From positions 5,751,872 to 5,815,871 of the forward strand of contig NC_058499.1 in NCBI RefSeq assembly GCF_020382885.2: 64,000 nt of DNA, written 5' to 3'. The stretch comes from Scatophagus argus. Taxonomy: Eukaryota; Chordata; Actinopteri; Scatophagidae. Every line of letters begins with the position of its first letter. Position 1 is the stretch's first letter. Under the pieces are notes generated by a model, which was not told the origin of the DNA, searched no databases, and worked only from the letters and a program-made list of their open reading frames with translations. Of this stretch, positions 10,026 to 20,167 are shown piece after piece. Both the position numbers and the translations under genes were made by a program.

Positions 10026-10718
10026 ACTGTATATTCAGAACTTTACAAAACATTTTGTTAATTCTGATCAATTTCCATGACTGTAGATACCCTGTATCCA
10101 GAGAATACATATGCTTACTCAGAAACAAGGGACGTAGTGCAGATTTACCGCTGTTTCTATGACTCCTGAAAATTTGAGATCAATGATGATTATATATGCA
10201 GTTTTAGGCCTTGATATTTTGCCTCTGCAGAATCAAACACCGTTTGTCTTTCTATACAGATTTTCTATCTGGAACCAGCAACAATTAGCCGTTCAAACAT
10301 TGCTCATTCATTTTTTCTGAAGGCAGTGGGAAAAGTATGGCTGGCCTTCCAGGTAAACAATGATATAAACTTGGGCTATGGTTTTCCATGCCCTGATTAC
10401 TCATTTCATTAATGTTCGATTGAATATTTTGTTGTGATGAATATGGCAGAACATTTCTCCCATGTAATTTCAAGGGTCAGCGGTGATGAGGGTGTTGAAA
10501 ATGTCTCGATTGCTGAAACCATGTTCACTGTTAAAGGCACTGGAAGAGGGAGCTTCATAGCTGGGCGGAGTGTACATAATCAGAGGTTACAATAATAATT
10601 CACATAATTTACTGTATGTCAGTAGTAAAATGTAAACTGGGAAATTATTGTTGTAAAGTATTTTCAGTCAGTCAATTTTTATTGTTTTTCAGCTGATCAA
10701 GTTCTGTTTCTGATCTAG
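10026..10718. other. Transposon interior, probable intron of the integrase-like gene
   Basis: AT-rich DNA with no recognisable exon. It ends with a pyrimidine-poor but usable acceptor, gatctag, before the integrase-like exon. Confidence 0.45.
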
Positions 10719-11453
10719 AATCGAGCGCCTGTGGCGAGATGTCTGGACCAGCGTGACACACCTTTACTGTGAAGCTCTTCACAGTCTGGAGGAAGATGGC
10801 CTGTTGCATCTGGCAGATGCTGTTCATCTGTTTTGTGCCCACTATGTTTTCCTGCCGTGTCTGGCAGACGCCCTTCACACCTTCACAGAAGGCTGGGACA
10901 ACCATCATTTACGGACTGAAGGTGGACTCTCCCCAAACCAGCTCTGGGTTTTGGGTCACATGAAGAACCCTTGTGACCCAAACAAAGATTTGCAGGTTTG
11001 TTGAAACTCTTTGTTGTTAAAATATTTTTAAATCATTAGCCTCATAGCTTAATTGCCTAAGTCATATTTTGGCTAAATTGTGATATGTACCTCGTTCTAC
11101 TCCCCTAACACTGCTGAATCACTGTGCACCATAGTGCTAAAAACCTTAAAATATGACTTAGACAGGCTAACAAATACTGTTTTATACAAAATAATATTAA
11201 AAAGAATTTTTTTTTTCCCAGAGCATGGAGCTATTTGGAACTGACTGGGAGATGTCTGATGCTGTGCATGAGGAACCATATGAAGTTCAAGTCCAGGAAA
11301 CTGAGTGCCCCCTTGAATCCGTACATTGTGGAAACTGTACAGTCCATGATAAATCCATTGGCATCATCAGAATCATTTGGCAGAGACATTTACATAACAA
11401 TGGTTCAGTGTATTGAAAGTCTAAGTGCAGCACAAGAAATGCCTGAGATGTAA
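10719..11453 (+). pseudogene. Integrase-core (rve-like DDE) transposase, C-terminal exons
   Basis: Exon 10719-10995 reads IERLWRDVWTSVTHLYCEAL, later LFCAHYVFLPCLADAL, and ends with LRTEGGLSPNQLWVLGH. This is the end of the integrase core domain seen in fish and invertebrate transposon proteins; the Glu of IERLW is the expected last catalytic residue of the D,D,E triad. Exon 11222-11453 continues with ELFGTDWEMSD and ETECPL, then changes frame at a run of five C (11308-11312), after which the family pattern NPLASSESFGRDIYI resumes and ends at 11451-11453. The exons that should hold the two Asp residues are missing. No active transposase can be made. The frameshift is in a homopolymer, so an assembly error is possible there, but the missing exons are not explained that way. 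Confidence 0.75.
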
Positions 11454-11719
11454 CAAGACTTTAACATGAGACAGGAGTCCCAAACATTTTTATTGAAAAA
11501 CATTTTGAACTTTCCCATGAAATTTCCATTACAATCATCAGAATTAAATTTGTGAAAACCAAAAATTACTGTGGGTACCCTGAAGAGTAACTACTAACTA
11601 ATAAACTAACTAATTTTGGAGTAAACCATCATTAACAGAAAAACAATGGTTTTCTGAGTACAAAAAAAAGTTGACTGAAACAGGAAGTTGTCACATAAAA
11701 ATTACAAAAGAATAAAACA

Positions 11720-14700
11720 TGATTACACATGTCGCAGTGACTTTGTTGTTTTCCTTTAGACTTCAGTGTTTTCAGGTGAGCTGAGGGGAACGTGACTGTA
11801 CGACTGCAAGCACTTACAGCTGGAAAACAAACGGTGTGTTGTGTGTCACAATCATGGTGGAATTTCATATATGTGACAAAGTCCTTCATTTCGCTTGGCA
11901 GAACAGGCTTGTGTCTTCCACTGCATGATGCGTCCCACAGTCAGGCCTTCTGGGGTAACACTGTTGTTGCTGGGGACCTTTTGTTCTTAGTGAAGAGATT
12001 AACACAATGTTAGTCTGAATTGAAAATAATACAGTTTAGTTTTCAAGTTGATAAATTCCCTTACATAAACACAATATACACAAATCATATTGACCCTTTT
12101 GAGTATAAGAACATTTGATAAAGCAAAAACTACATAGAGACCCACCGACAACAAGAAGGACAATAACAGGAAGAAGAAGGACATTGTTATTCCCTATGTG
12201 TCAGGAGTATCAGAGAAACTACGCAAAATCTTTAATAACCATGACCACACTTAGACAGAAACTGGTCCACCCTAAGGACAAAATTCCCAGGGACAAGCAA
12301 AACAACATCATATATGGTGCCCAGTGCCATGAAGAATGTTCTGATCTGTACACAGGGGAAACCAAACAACCACTTCACAGAAGAATGGCACAGCACAAGA
12401 CTCAGCAGTTCACCTACACCTCAAAGAAAAGGGACACTCTTTGAGGACAACAACGTTCACATTTTAGACAGAGAGGACAGGTGGTATGAAAGAGGAGTCA
12501 AGGAAGCATCTATGCTAAGTTGGAAAACCCTCCTTTAACAGAGGTGGTGGACTCAGACATCATCTTTCTTCCACTTACAACCCAGTGCTGCCTTCCATTC
12601 CCAGGAAGTTTCATTCCAAACCCCATGATTCCAGCAAGAACAACAGGGTCGTTACCCTGTCCCAGCACAGCGCCCTCTGCAGGCTCATAGTCGTTAGACA
12701 CACTTGGCACTGACAGCCAGACATACACAGATAAATATCAAAGACACTTAGATACTTTGTGAGTTTCACACAGACTCACCCACAAAGGTCCTCTACCACA
12801 TATAAACCTGTTTCCTCAGCAAACTATTTTAGAACTGGTGAAGCTGCTTGGAGGAGCAGAGAAACGTCTTCAAGAAAACTCTACAAGTCACCAGACACCG
12901 TGCTTCAACCCTTCTGAATGAAAATGACCTGGATGACTGAGAATCTTCATCGACTTGTGACTGGATCACAGGCATTATGTTGTCACATTATGTTGACACC
13001 TCCAGTCATTGTCAATATAACTATGCAAGTCATCCATCTGTAAGGCTAAGTCTACTTTCATGATGCTGTGTTATTCTAGACATCACAATATTATATGTCA
13101 TCAATTATATTCATTTTAAATAGTGACATCAAGTTTCCAAAAACGCTTAGGTTTCATGGGTTAGAATCTAGTTTGAATCAATTAACCATTTACACTGCAC
13201 TGTGTACAATGAACTGCAGGGTAGCAGAAAAAAATAACCTCTTAATTACCCTACCTTGGCTAAAACATACCAGAATCCTCAATTTCCTGAAGGTAGTCCT
13301 GGAGAAAGTTCATGATGTTTACTTCCTTTTGGTGCTTGGCAGAACCAATCTCACTGAAGGCAGGGTGGCTCCTCTCCAGGACGAAGTCTGCATCTGCCTT
13401 TAAGAAGAAGGAGTTCTTGCAAAAGACATTCATGCTTAAGTAAAGGCAGTCTAAAACTAATAATATACCTCATCATCTTCCCCTGGAACAAACAGTGGTA
13501 GGCAGAAGTCTTGATGGGTCTTCATGAGTTTGGGTAGGTCATACAGTTGCAGGACTTTTCTGAGCTTTTCGAGCATCAGGATGACTCTCATGGTGGAGTG
13601 AAGTACAACAGATCTAATGGACAAAATGTTTCACCAGAAGACTATACTTTAGTAGCAAACATATTAAATGTACAGGAAAAAACAACTTAACAGAACTACT
13701 TAAAAATTATTATTATTTGGTGACATGTAAAGAAGCTTAAAAGCACAGCTTTGCATGAAACCAATGTCATGTTACTCATAATTTATGCTTTAGACATGGC
13801 CAAACAAGTAGTCTAATTCACGTCACAAATTCTTGTACATTACACCCTTGTCTTAATGAAAACCAACATACCTCTTTTTTTTCCCATAAACACAATTCTG
13901 GTGTATCCACAGGTCACAATATCATCAACCAGGTCACTGATGTTGTCATTACCGACGCTGTTTATCTGAGAACAGAGTAGGTGTCGGGTGAAATTAAGTT
14001 GCACTGTATCACAGTTCTCTACAGACAACAAACCCCAAAAGTAATTGTGCAAGCCACATCATAATGAGGTTAATGCAATTACTGACTTTAATAAAAGTTT
14101 ACCCTCTCAGTAAGCTGTGACAGCTCGAAATCTGTTACATCTCTGGTAGACACTTGTATGCTGTCAGAGTCATTGGAGCAGAGATATCTGAAGCACCACT
14201 CGCGCATGAAGTTGGGGCGAGGTCCGCCTTGTGCCAGGCTAGCTGCCATGATCTCTCCTACACTCCTAAGCAAAACAACACAACAGTGTATAAACTGCCC
14301 GAATATATTTGCAATGATAAAAGACGGGTTTACGTAGTATTGCAGGAAATTCAAAAGGTCTCTTCTGTCTCTGTTTTTTTTCCCAATTAGCATTTGAGCC
14401 CACTATACCACCAGAAGCCCCCTGTTGACAATGTGTCAAGTTAGTCTGATTTGATAAATATGGACAAACAGGAAGGAGAGGAATTATACACCCATCAGTC
14501 CAATAAAAATATATACCCAGTGTGTCTTTTCCTCTTGTTCTCAATTATCTTTTATCCTGCACCTGGCCTTGGTAAAGATTTGATGTACACAATTGTTCTC
14601 TTATTGTGAAATTAACTAAAGACAAACATTTGCACCTGTGAGGTATTCACTGCTAAGGGCACCAGTATCGATGCCTGCCTCGCCTAAGAATGTGACCTTA

Positions 14701-16613
14701 AGTCTACATTCGGGCGATGTCTTCTTCTGCCGTTGCCACTGTTGCATGCCTCGGCTGAAGAGGTCAGACACACAGATGGAAAATGTTTTTGCTTCGTTAA
14801 CTTGACAAGCGATCCAATCCAAGATTTCTTCAGAACTGGAATTAAAAACAAAAGATAAAAAAATTGAACATAAACAGAACAAAACAACACCAATATGTAT
14901 TTTCTGAATGCTTTATTTACTTCATTTAATTCATTTCTTGTCCAACATCAAGCATTTGAATAAAAAACAAAATTAGACAAGGTTATACTGTCTGTATAAT
15001 TTCATAGCTGTTTACTACAATGATTCCAGGTGGTTGTTAGGGTGTGTCATGGTACAGCAATTGCCAAACCTCCAATACTGGAGAAATTCTAAGGAGTGAG
15101 AACAGACCTCACGCAAACAATAAAAGCAAAATTTGTCACAGACATACCACCTTTTTGGATTACCACATTTCATCACACTCTAATACATGATGAAGCTTTT
15201 TAACAAAAAAAAAAGACGATACTTAAATATCGCTTTATAGTGTATATTATCCAGATAACATAATTTACCACCATGATTACCTAATGTACAATATTACCAT
15301 TGAAAGGTCTGGATTTGACTGACTGGTATTGATCCACTTGACTCATGGCCGTCATTATCTGAAGGTCTACACACATAAAGAAAACAGCTTGTCATAACCA
15401 CTTGCATACATATAACATTTTGCAAGGCAATGCATTGCATTCTCCTTATATGTAATTTGTCAAATGAACATAGGAATACATTTAAAAAGTGACACTGACA
15501 TCATTTATATTACCGTAATCCGTATGTGGCTGCATGGACTTCAATGAAGTCAACCTGAAATGCATTGTTGCACACAGGACACTCTGCTGTCTTAAAACAG
15601 AATTCACGAGGCAGGTGAATAAAACCTTACATTATTCCACAGATCTTAACTTACCAGAAAGGCACAAACAATTTCATCTGGTCTCACTGGTTGCAAATGG
15701 AATCTGGGAATTCATCTTCATGTCCTGTGTTGCAGTTTTCCTGGGGGTGAAAAACAAAAATAATACATAGGTGTTCAAAGCATCTAATTTTTCAATATAA
15801 ACAGCTGTGAAATAATGGCTAAAAAATTAAGTTTTGACATACCTCTTCAGTGTAATAGCACAAATCTACAAGTTCTGTCTTGCATTCCCTGATGTGTACT
15901 GGAAGTGGAACCATTTTCTTGCAGGTTGTACACTTGGCTTTGAGCAAGTTCTTTGAGTAAAGGAGAACTGTACAATGTGTATTTTCCATTCCCGCTCACT
16001 GCTTTTAGCTGCTGGCCAGTGTATCCATGTAGACCTGGAGAGATAACAACCAAGCTCCGCCGCCCCCTCCCACCTAAAATTGAAAAATTATAGATACGAA
16101 ACAAATCTGAATATACAAACTGCTCTTACAGAGAGTATTTTGAAGTAATATTAATCCACATCCGTCTACATACCCGTGGACTTGTGCAGCATCCAGCCAC
16201 CATAGATATTTCTCAGCCTCGGATATGCACTCACAAGCAAATCTGAAAACTTAAAGAGACAAAAGTATGGTTAAAGCTTTATAGCAAAGACTTATGTTTA
16301 TGAACTACTGTGATTAATTAAATCATGCATGAAGATGAATTCTAAAATGAGTGTTTTTCTCTTCAAACATGACTTCACACAAGGCAGTAAATGAATGTTA
16401 GCACACCTCTGAATGTGTCATGTTTTCAGATATGGTTAGTGAGCGTTTTCCAAGGCCAGTCAGCATGAATGGCAGTTCCTCTCCTCCTGGTGGTGTCTTC
16501 TTATATTGTTTGTCAAGGAGAAATAGCTCACCAAAAAACTCTTCCCAGATTCTTTTGTCCTATGTGGCGCAAAACGCCTTTTGCCTCCTTCTGAAAAAAA
16601 TCCTGGAAAAGAC
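11720..16613 (-). pseudogene. Transposon-borne zinc-finger and HECT-domain E3 ubiquitin ligase-like gene
   Basis: Minus-strand exons, 5' to 3': 16407-16613, 16174-16242, 15843-16073, about 15687-15740, 15514-15590, 15298-15366, 14636-14835, 14103-14265, 13872-13965, 13469-13613, 13271-13397 and about 11720-11985. The N-terminal part has GGWMLHKSTGGRGRRSLVVI. Two small Cys/His motifs follow, KCTTCKKMVPLPVHIRECK and ECPVCNNAFQVDFIEVHAA. The HECT part has KVTFLGEAGIDTGALSSEY, EIMAASLAQGGPRPNFMREW and a C-lobe with CFPAVSACSRTVTFP, where SAC is the likely ubiquitin-accepting Cys. HECT ligases transfer ubiquitin through such a thioester. The type resembles fish proteins annotated as G2/M-specific E3 ligase-like. 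Damage: a frame change at the A-run 16533-16538, another near 15950, a likely one near 13880 and one near 11910; Cys to Tyr in the second finger (HAATYG); a missing exon between 14636 and 14265. Exon 1 is probably 19419-19457. Confidence 0.75.
12100..12960 (+). mobile_element. Penelope-like element 3' fragment with GIY-YIG endonuclease domain
   Basis: The + strand shows the C-terminal endonuclease of a Penelope-like retroelement. It has LRQKLVHPKDKIPRDKQNN, then IIYGAQCHEECSDLYTGETK (the GIY-YIG core as IIY and YTG) and QPLHRRMAQHKT. After frame changes come FEDNNVHILDREDRWYERGV and NRGGGLRHHLSSTYNPVL. The reverse transcriptase is missing. The tail contains gagaaacgtcttcaag (about 12859) and gacctggatgactgagaatc, both typical of fish copies. 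It sits in the intron between HECT exons 13271-13397 and 11720-11985 and has at least three frame breaks. Confidence 0.8.
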
Positions 16614-16855
16614 CTAAAAAGATAGCATAACATTATTCTCATCTTGTATATCCCATCAACAAAAAACAACCTAACGCAGAAGATGTCTAAACTCTCAATT
16701 AATATGTTAGCTTAAATTTGTTACATTTGTCTTTTGCAATAATTTACATCCTGACACACAATAATCTAAGACAAATGATCAGCGTATCCTACCGCTGCAC
16801 GCCCGTAGCAGCCTGCCTGCTAGGCGCGCTTGCTCAAGTCTTGCACGTTATAAAT
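16614..16855. other. Transposon interior between the HECT exons and the nested element
   Basis: No exon is recognised. It is intron of the HECT gene up to the left end of the nested transposon. Confidence 0.4.
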
Positions 16856-16952
16856 GTGCCACAAAGGTCAACCAATCAGAGAACTTGAATGGCGAAAACC
16901 TGTGATTGGCTGCTTCTGCTCCAATCACATCGCAGCATCCACATGGGAAGTG
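16856..16952 (+). repeat. Left inverted end of the nested transposon
   Basis: It reads gtgccacaaaggtcaaccaa onward and includes ccaatcag, gattggct and ccaatcac. It matches the complement of 18757-18852 with a few mismatches. Confidence 0.85.
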
Positions 16953-17059
16953 TTACTCCCTAGAGTTTTAGAAGACCACAAGATGAACCAGGAAAAGTCT
17001 TAGAAACTGAATTTCACTCTACAGTCTGGGGGCTAAACAATCTTTACATCGTTAAAAGT

Positions 17060-17360
17060 AACGAGTCTTGTTAAGCTAACAGCAAAAAAGACGCGGCTAT
17101 GTATACAGCACTGTTGAGAATCCATTTGACCCATTTCAGAGGACTTCCGGGTATTTTTCTCTTTATCCGTAACGTTGAATAACACCACGGAGGCAGCCAT
17201 GTTGCCATTCTGTTGACGTAAAGCGAGTACTCTACTGGTGTAGCACGATGACGTGTCGAGCTCTGGAGGAGCTACTTCTGCGTTAAATGCCTCGACAAAC
17301 AGAATCGACTGGATTTTTAGCGACTGACTTTTTGCTGTTAGCTTAACAAGACTCGTTACC
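17060..17360. repeat. Inverted repeat pair, 34-base arms
   Basis: Arm 17060-17093 (gtaacgagtcttgttaagct and on through aacagcaaaaaag) recurs as its reverse complement at 17327-17360. The 233-base loop is CpG-rich and contains gacgtaaag and gatgacgtg, which are CRE-like. It could be a small foldback element or an internal promoter region. No coding function is supported. Confidence 0.6.
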
Positions 17361-18124
17361 TTGCGATCTAGTAAAACTCTGGGACTTGAAACAGCACGTG
17401 ATCTCGCAACGCATTGTGGGCCGCGGTCGCCATTTTTGCGGGCAATAGTTTTTTGTTTACAGCACTTCGCGTTAGATACGGTGCTACGAGAGAGAGAGAG
17501 AGGGGGGATGGAAAAATGAACCATACCGAGGCAAGCTGGACCCTGTCCCAAAGGCTCGGTTCCTCGAAAAAATTAGTAAAATCAATGGAATCGATCCTTA
17601 TGAGCACGTGCAGTGATATTTATCTGGGTTTGCACATTGTATTTTCATTTGTTACCTCATTTGCAGTGTTATTTATCTGTTTGTACACATTACTTTGCTG
17701 TTGGCACCTTATTTGCACTGTTTCTGGAACTTTAACAGTGTCACTGCACTGCACAAGAACGTTTGTAATAAACTGAAAAGACTTTAAAACAAGAAGTGTT
17801 TGAGTAAATGGCATGATCTCACAGAGGACTTCTTATGGCTCAATTAAAGTAGTTGGATTATAGTTTCATATATTGCCACTGAACTACAATATTTATTATC
17901 ACCATCAGACTCTTTATAAAGTGCAGGCCCGGTGTTTGTCGCCATATGAGCAAGTAACCGGTGAGGAGATTTTCCTGTGCCTGACATATCAATGACATGT
18001 TAAGGATAAATAGAAATAAGCAGAGGAAGATTAACAGCCATTCATTTTATTTTCAGAAAACCACAAAAACTGAAAATACATGAATAAGCGTACAGTCTGA
18101 TTTTTTCCCTCAATTCACTGTTTC
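17361..18124. other. Nested transposon interior, non-coding or unrecognised
   Basis: A GC-rich stretch (17400-17480, with an AG run near 17490) looks like a promoter or 5' leader. A + strand reading, MNHTEASWTLSQRLGSSKK at 17517-17573, looks protein-like, but I cannot assign it. The rest is AT-rich. Confidence 0.35.
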
Positions 18125-18520
18125 TCAGTCACTATCTGGTACCGCAGGGCCTTGTTGTTTAATGACAATACTGGGAGACATATTACTTAAAGCACAGCAC
18201 ACAGTCACAATCTTGTCAATGAAGGAAAATTCCTCACCCTCAAGTGGAACCAGCAGTCTCATTGGTATGGTGCACTGAAGTATGTGATACTTGTTACCAA
18301 ACATAACAATTTCCACGTGGACCCTCAGGTGAGCCGCGTCTCCTCCACAGATCTTGAGCCCATTTGAGAACGTCCTCTTGCGAAGCCTGGGGTTTTCACT
18401 TCGGCACACATTAGTCCAACTTCAACACCGATGTAAAATCCACGGTCTGCCAGAACCAAATCTCCCGGTAACCGTTTATTGAGGATGCCACGCTGCTCGG
18501 TCAGCTGCTCGTCGCTTACA
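18125..18520 (-). pseudogene. DDE_Tnp_4-type transposase, C-terminal fragment
   Basis: The minus strand reads LTEQRGILNKRLPGDLVLAD then RGFYIGVEVGLMCAEVKTPG, continues with RSVEETRLT, changes frame, and resumes with LRVHVEIVMFGNKYHILQ. It ends with EFSFIDKIVTVCCALSNM and a TGA at 18125-18127. ADRGF carries the second Asp and RVHVE the Glu of the catalytic triad of this family. The frame change at about 18330 and the lack of the first Asp region and any DNA-binding domain show a dead copy. It provides the identity of the element bounded by 16856 and 18852. Confidence 0.75.
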
Positions 18521-18756
18521 CGCCCTCCCCGCCCGCCCTTTAGAAATGAACGATCTCAGCCCATCGTTTTTTCTTACCGAAGCGATCATGTGAACGATTG
18601 CGGCAGTTAACGACACAGCACGTTTGCGCCAAGTTTTAATCTGTTAAAACAACAGGACACAAGAGTAGCGCCTCTAGCTTCTCGGTTGCCTGGAAAACCC
18701 ACAATGCATTGCGATCTCCCCACCCCACTACGTTACGTTTCGAGCTCCATGGCAAA

Positions 18757-18852
18757 ACGTCCCACGTGGATGTTGCTATGTGATTGGAGCAGAAGCAGCC
18801 AATCACAGGTTTTCGCCACCCAAATTCTCTGATTGGTTGACCTTTGTGGCAC
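18757..18852 (-). repeat. Right inverted end of the nested transposon
   Basis: Reverse complement of 16856-16952; see that entry for motifs. Confidence 0.85.
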
Positions 18853-19202
18853 GTTTGCACGATTTTGATTTTTCCTCAAAATACAAGTTGTGTGCTTGCA
18901 AAATGTATTTTTGTGCGCTCAAAATTTCCCGTGCGCGCTCAGAATTGTAGCATAATTATAATTCCACAGAAGTAAACCAGGCAATAATCTCTTGTTTATG
19001 ACAAAGACTACACAAATATATACATTGTAACATCCGATACGATAAATAATGTTGTCCACCGCTCCATGGATTGATTTCTCTCCGGCTGCTTTAAAAAAAC
19101 AAATGTTACATGGCCGAGAGGAGGCCATGCGATGGACAGATTTATACGCTACATGACATAATTAAATCGAAAAAAGTTGTGTTTTGATCAACATGAGGTC
19201 TC
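18853..19202. other. Transposon interior, probable first intron of the HECT gene
   Basis: It contains a repeated gtgcgctcaaaa / gcgcgctcagaa motif at 18913-18945 and AT-rich DNA. No exon is recognised. Confidence 0.4.
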
Positions 19203-19590
19203 AAATTCACTATTTCATATTTTGCCGGTCAGTGGTAATCAATTAGCACAAGCCAACTTCTTACGCTAGTAATGCTATCACTAACTTAGCGTGGTCGGCC
19301 CGCATGTCGTTACCTTACAAGCTAAAGCAGTAAGTCTGTAAGTCCAACAACTGTATATTATTTTAAAACAGTACAATTTCATGAAACAAATACTTGACAC
19401 ACACGTTATTGACTTTACCTGTGATGCTGAGTCGCCCGGTTCGCTTTCGTCAGCCATCTTTGGATTTGGAGCATGCGCAGTTGGGAAAATCGCGGTTCGA
19501 TTGCTTTGACCTCAGTGACGTCTTTCAACACCTTTCGACTCGTACCCACAAATCTGAATTCGCAGTCGTAGCAATTTAGAGTTGTATTCT
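19203..19590 (-). repeat. Right terminal inverted repeat
   Basis: Inverted copy of 7994-8400, about 388 bases, with the coding exon at 19419-19457. It starts (minus strand) gaatacaactct at 19590 and loses similarity at about 19203. Confidence 0.88.
19419..19457 (-). CDS. Transposon first exon, right arm (13 codons)
   Basis: The minus strand reads MADESEPGDSASQ from an AAGATGG start and ends at cag|gtaaagt. It is the mirror of 8145-8183. From its direction it would be the first exon of the HECT gene, whose next recognised exon starts at 16613 with two elements between. Confidence 0.65.
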
Positions 19591-19674
19591 AATTATCTAA
19601 CTAATTATCATTAGTTCATATAGATTTCAGCTCTGCATTCAGAGGATGAAGTTGTGTCTAGTGTCCCTTTCCTC

Positions 19675-19800
19675 TGCCCAATGGCTTCATTGGCTACAGT
19701 CACCTTTCAGGTTCTTCTGTTCCCAAAGGCAACGGAGGAGGTCCTGGGGAACCTGGTTTTCCTGCCCTTCCTAGACCAGACTTTCTGAGTATAAAAGGTG
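19675..19800 (+). promoter_or_regulatory. Orphan promoter-like block with CCAAT and TATA boxes
   Basis: CCAATGGCTTCATTGG (19679-19694) contains opposed CCAAT boxes. About 100 bases on is TATAAAAG (19790-19797). No coding exon of any gene I know follows, so it may be the promoter of a lost gene or chance. Confidence 0.35.
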
Positions 19801-20122
19801 AAAAAAGCTGGTGTCACTGACTTCACCACAGTGTTATTCCAAGAACACTTCTGACCAGACTTGTGTCATGCTGAATTGCATTACCTTTCATTTTTTTTGG
19901 ATGATGCCTTTGCCCAGAGGAACTTAGGTTTAGCGCCTTTAAGTACAGAAGTCCAATGTTAAGAGTCTCTGTGTTTCTTTGAAAGTTTTATGTCACTTAA
20001 CACTCTGTTGAGATGCTACACTTTGCAAATAGTTGTATTCTTTGTCATTAGATTTCTGTATTATCTACAGTCGTTTGTGTCTGCACTGCCTCTGCGCATT
20101 TAATATGTTCATGTTAAAATAA

Positions 20123-20167
20123 GATAAGATAAAATAATCCTTTATTAGTCCCATAATTGGGAAATTA
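20123..20167 (-). mobile_element. LINE 3' tail, minus strand
   Basis: The minus strand reads gggactaataaaggattatt followed by ttatcttatc repeats, the usual fish LINE 3' end. No coding part remains. Confidence 0.6.

Larger units (their letters stand above)
16856..18852 (-). mobile_element. Nested DNA transposon (DDE_Tnp_4 type) with about 97-base inverted ends
   Basis: The ends 16856-16952 and 18757-18852 are reverse complements, starting gtgccacaaaggtcaaccaa. Each contains CCAAT boxes in both orientations. Between them on the minus strand is a DDE_Tnp_4-like transposase fragment. The relatives in fish are THAP-containing PHIS-clade elements such as ISL2EU. It splits the HECT gene from its probable first exon. 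I did not find a clear target duplication. Confidence 0.7.
7994..19590. mobile_element. Large composite DNA transposon with long terminal inverted repeats
   Basis: The outer 0.4 kb at each side are reverse complements (7994-8400 and 19203-19590). Between them lie the C-terminal exons of an integrase-type DDE gene (+) and a multi-exon HECT gene (-), transcribed toward each other. Both arms carry the same first exon and donor site. Several other elements have inserted inside. The transposase lost its upstream exons and both genes carry frameshifts, so this copy cannot move itself. The superfamily is not certain: the rve/IS3-like DDE core and fish host make an IS3EU-like assignment possible. I could not find a convincing target-site duplication. 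Confidence 0.75.

Noticed and set aside
11308-16538. Treating every frameshift in the integrase and HECT genes as true mutation
   Set aside because: Some lie in homopolymers (11308-11312, 16533-16538, about 13873-13882) and could be assembly errors; the missing exons, the Cys-to-Tyr change and the break near 15950 still support decay.
17033-17551. Minus-strand open frame of 172 codons
   Set aside because: It runs through the foldback repeat and CpG-rich DNA, has no family resemblance and uses unusual composition.
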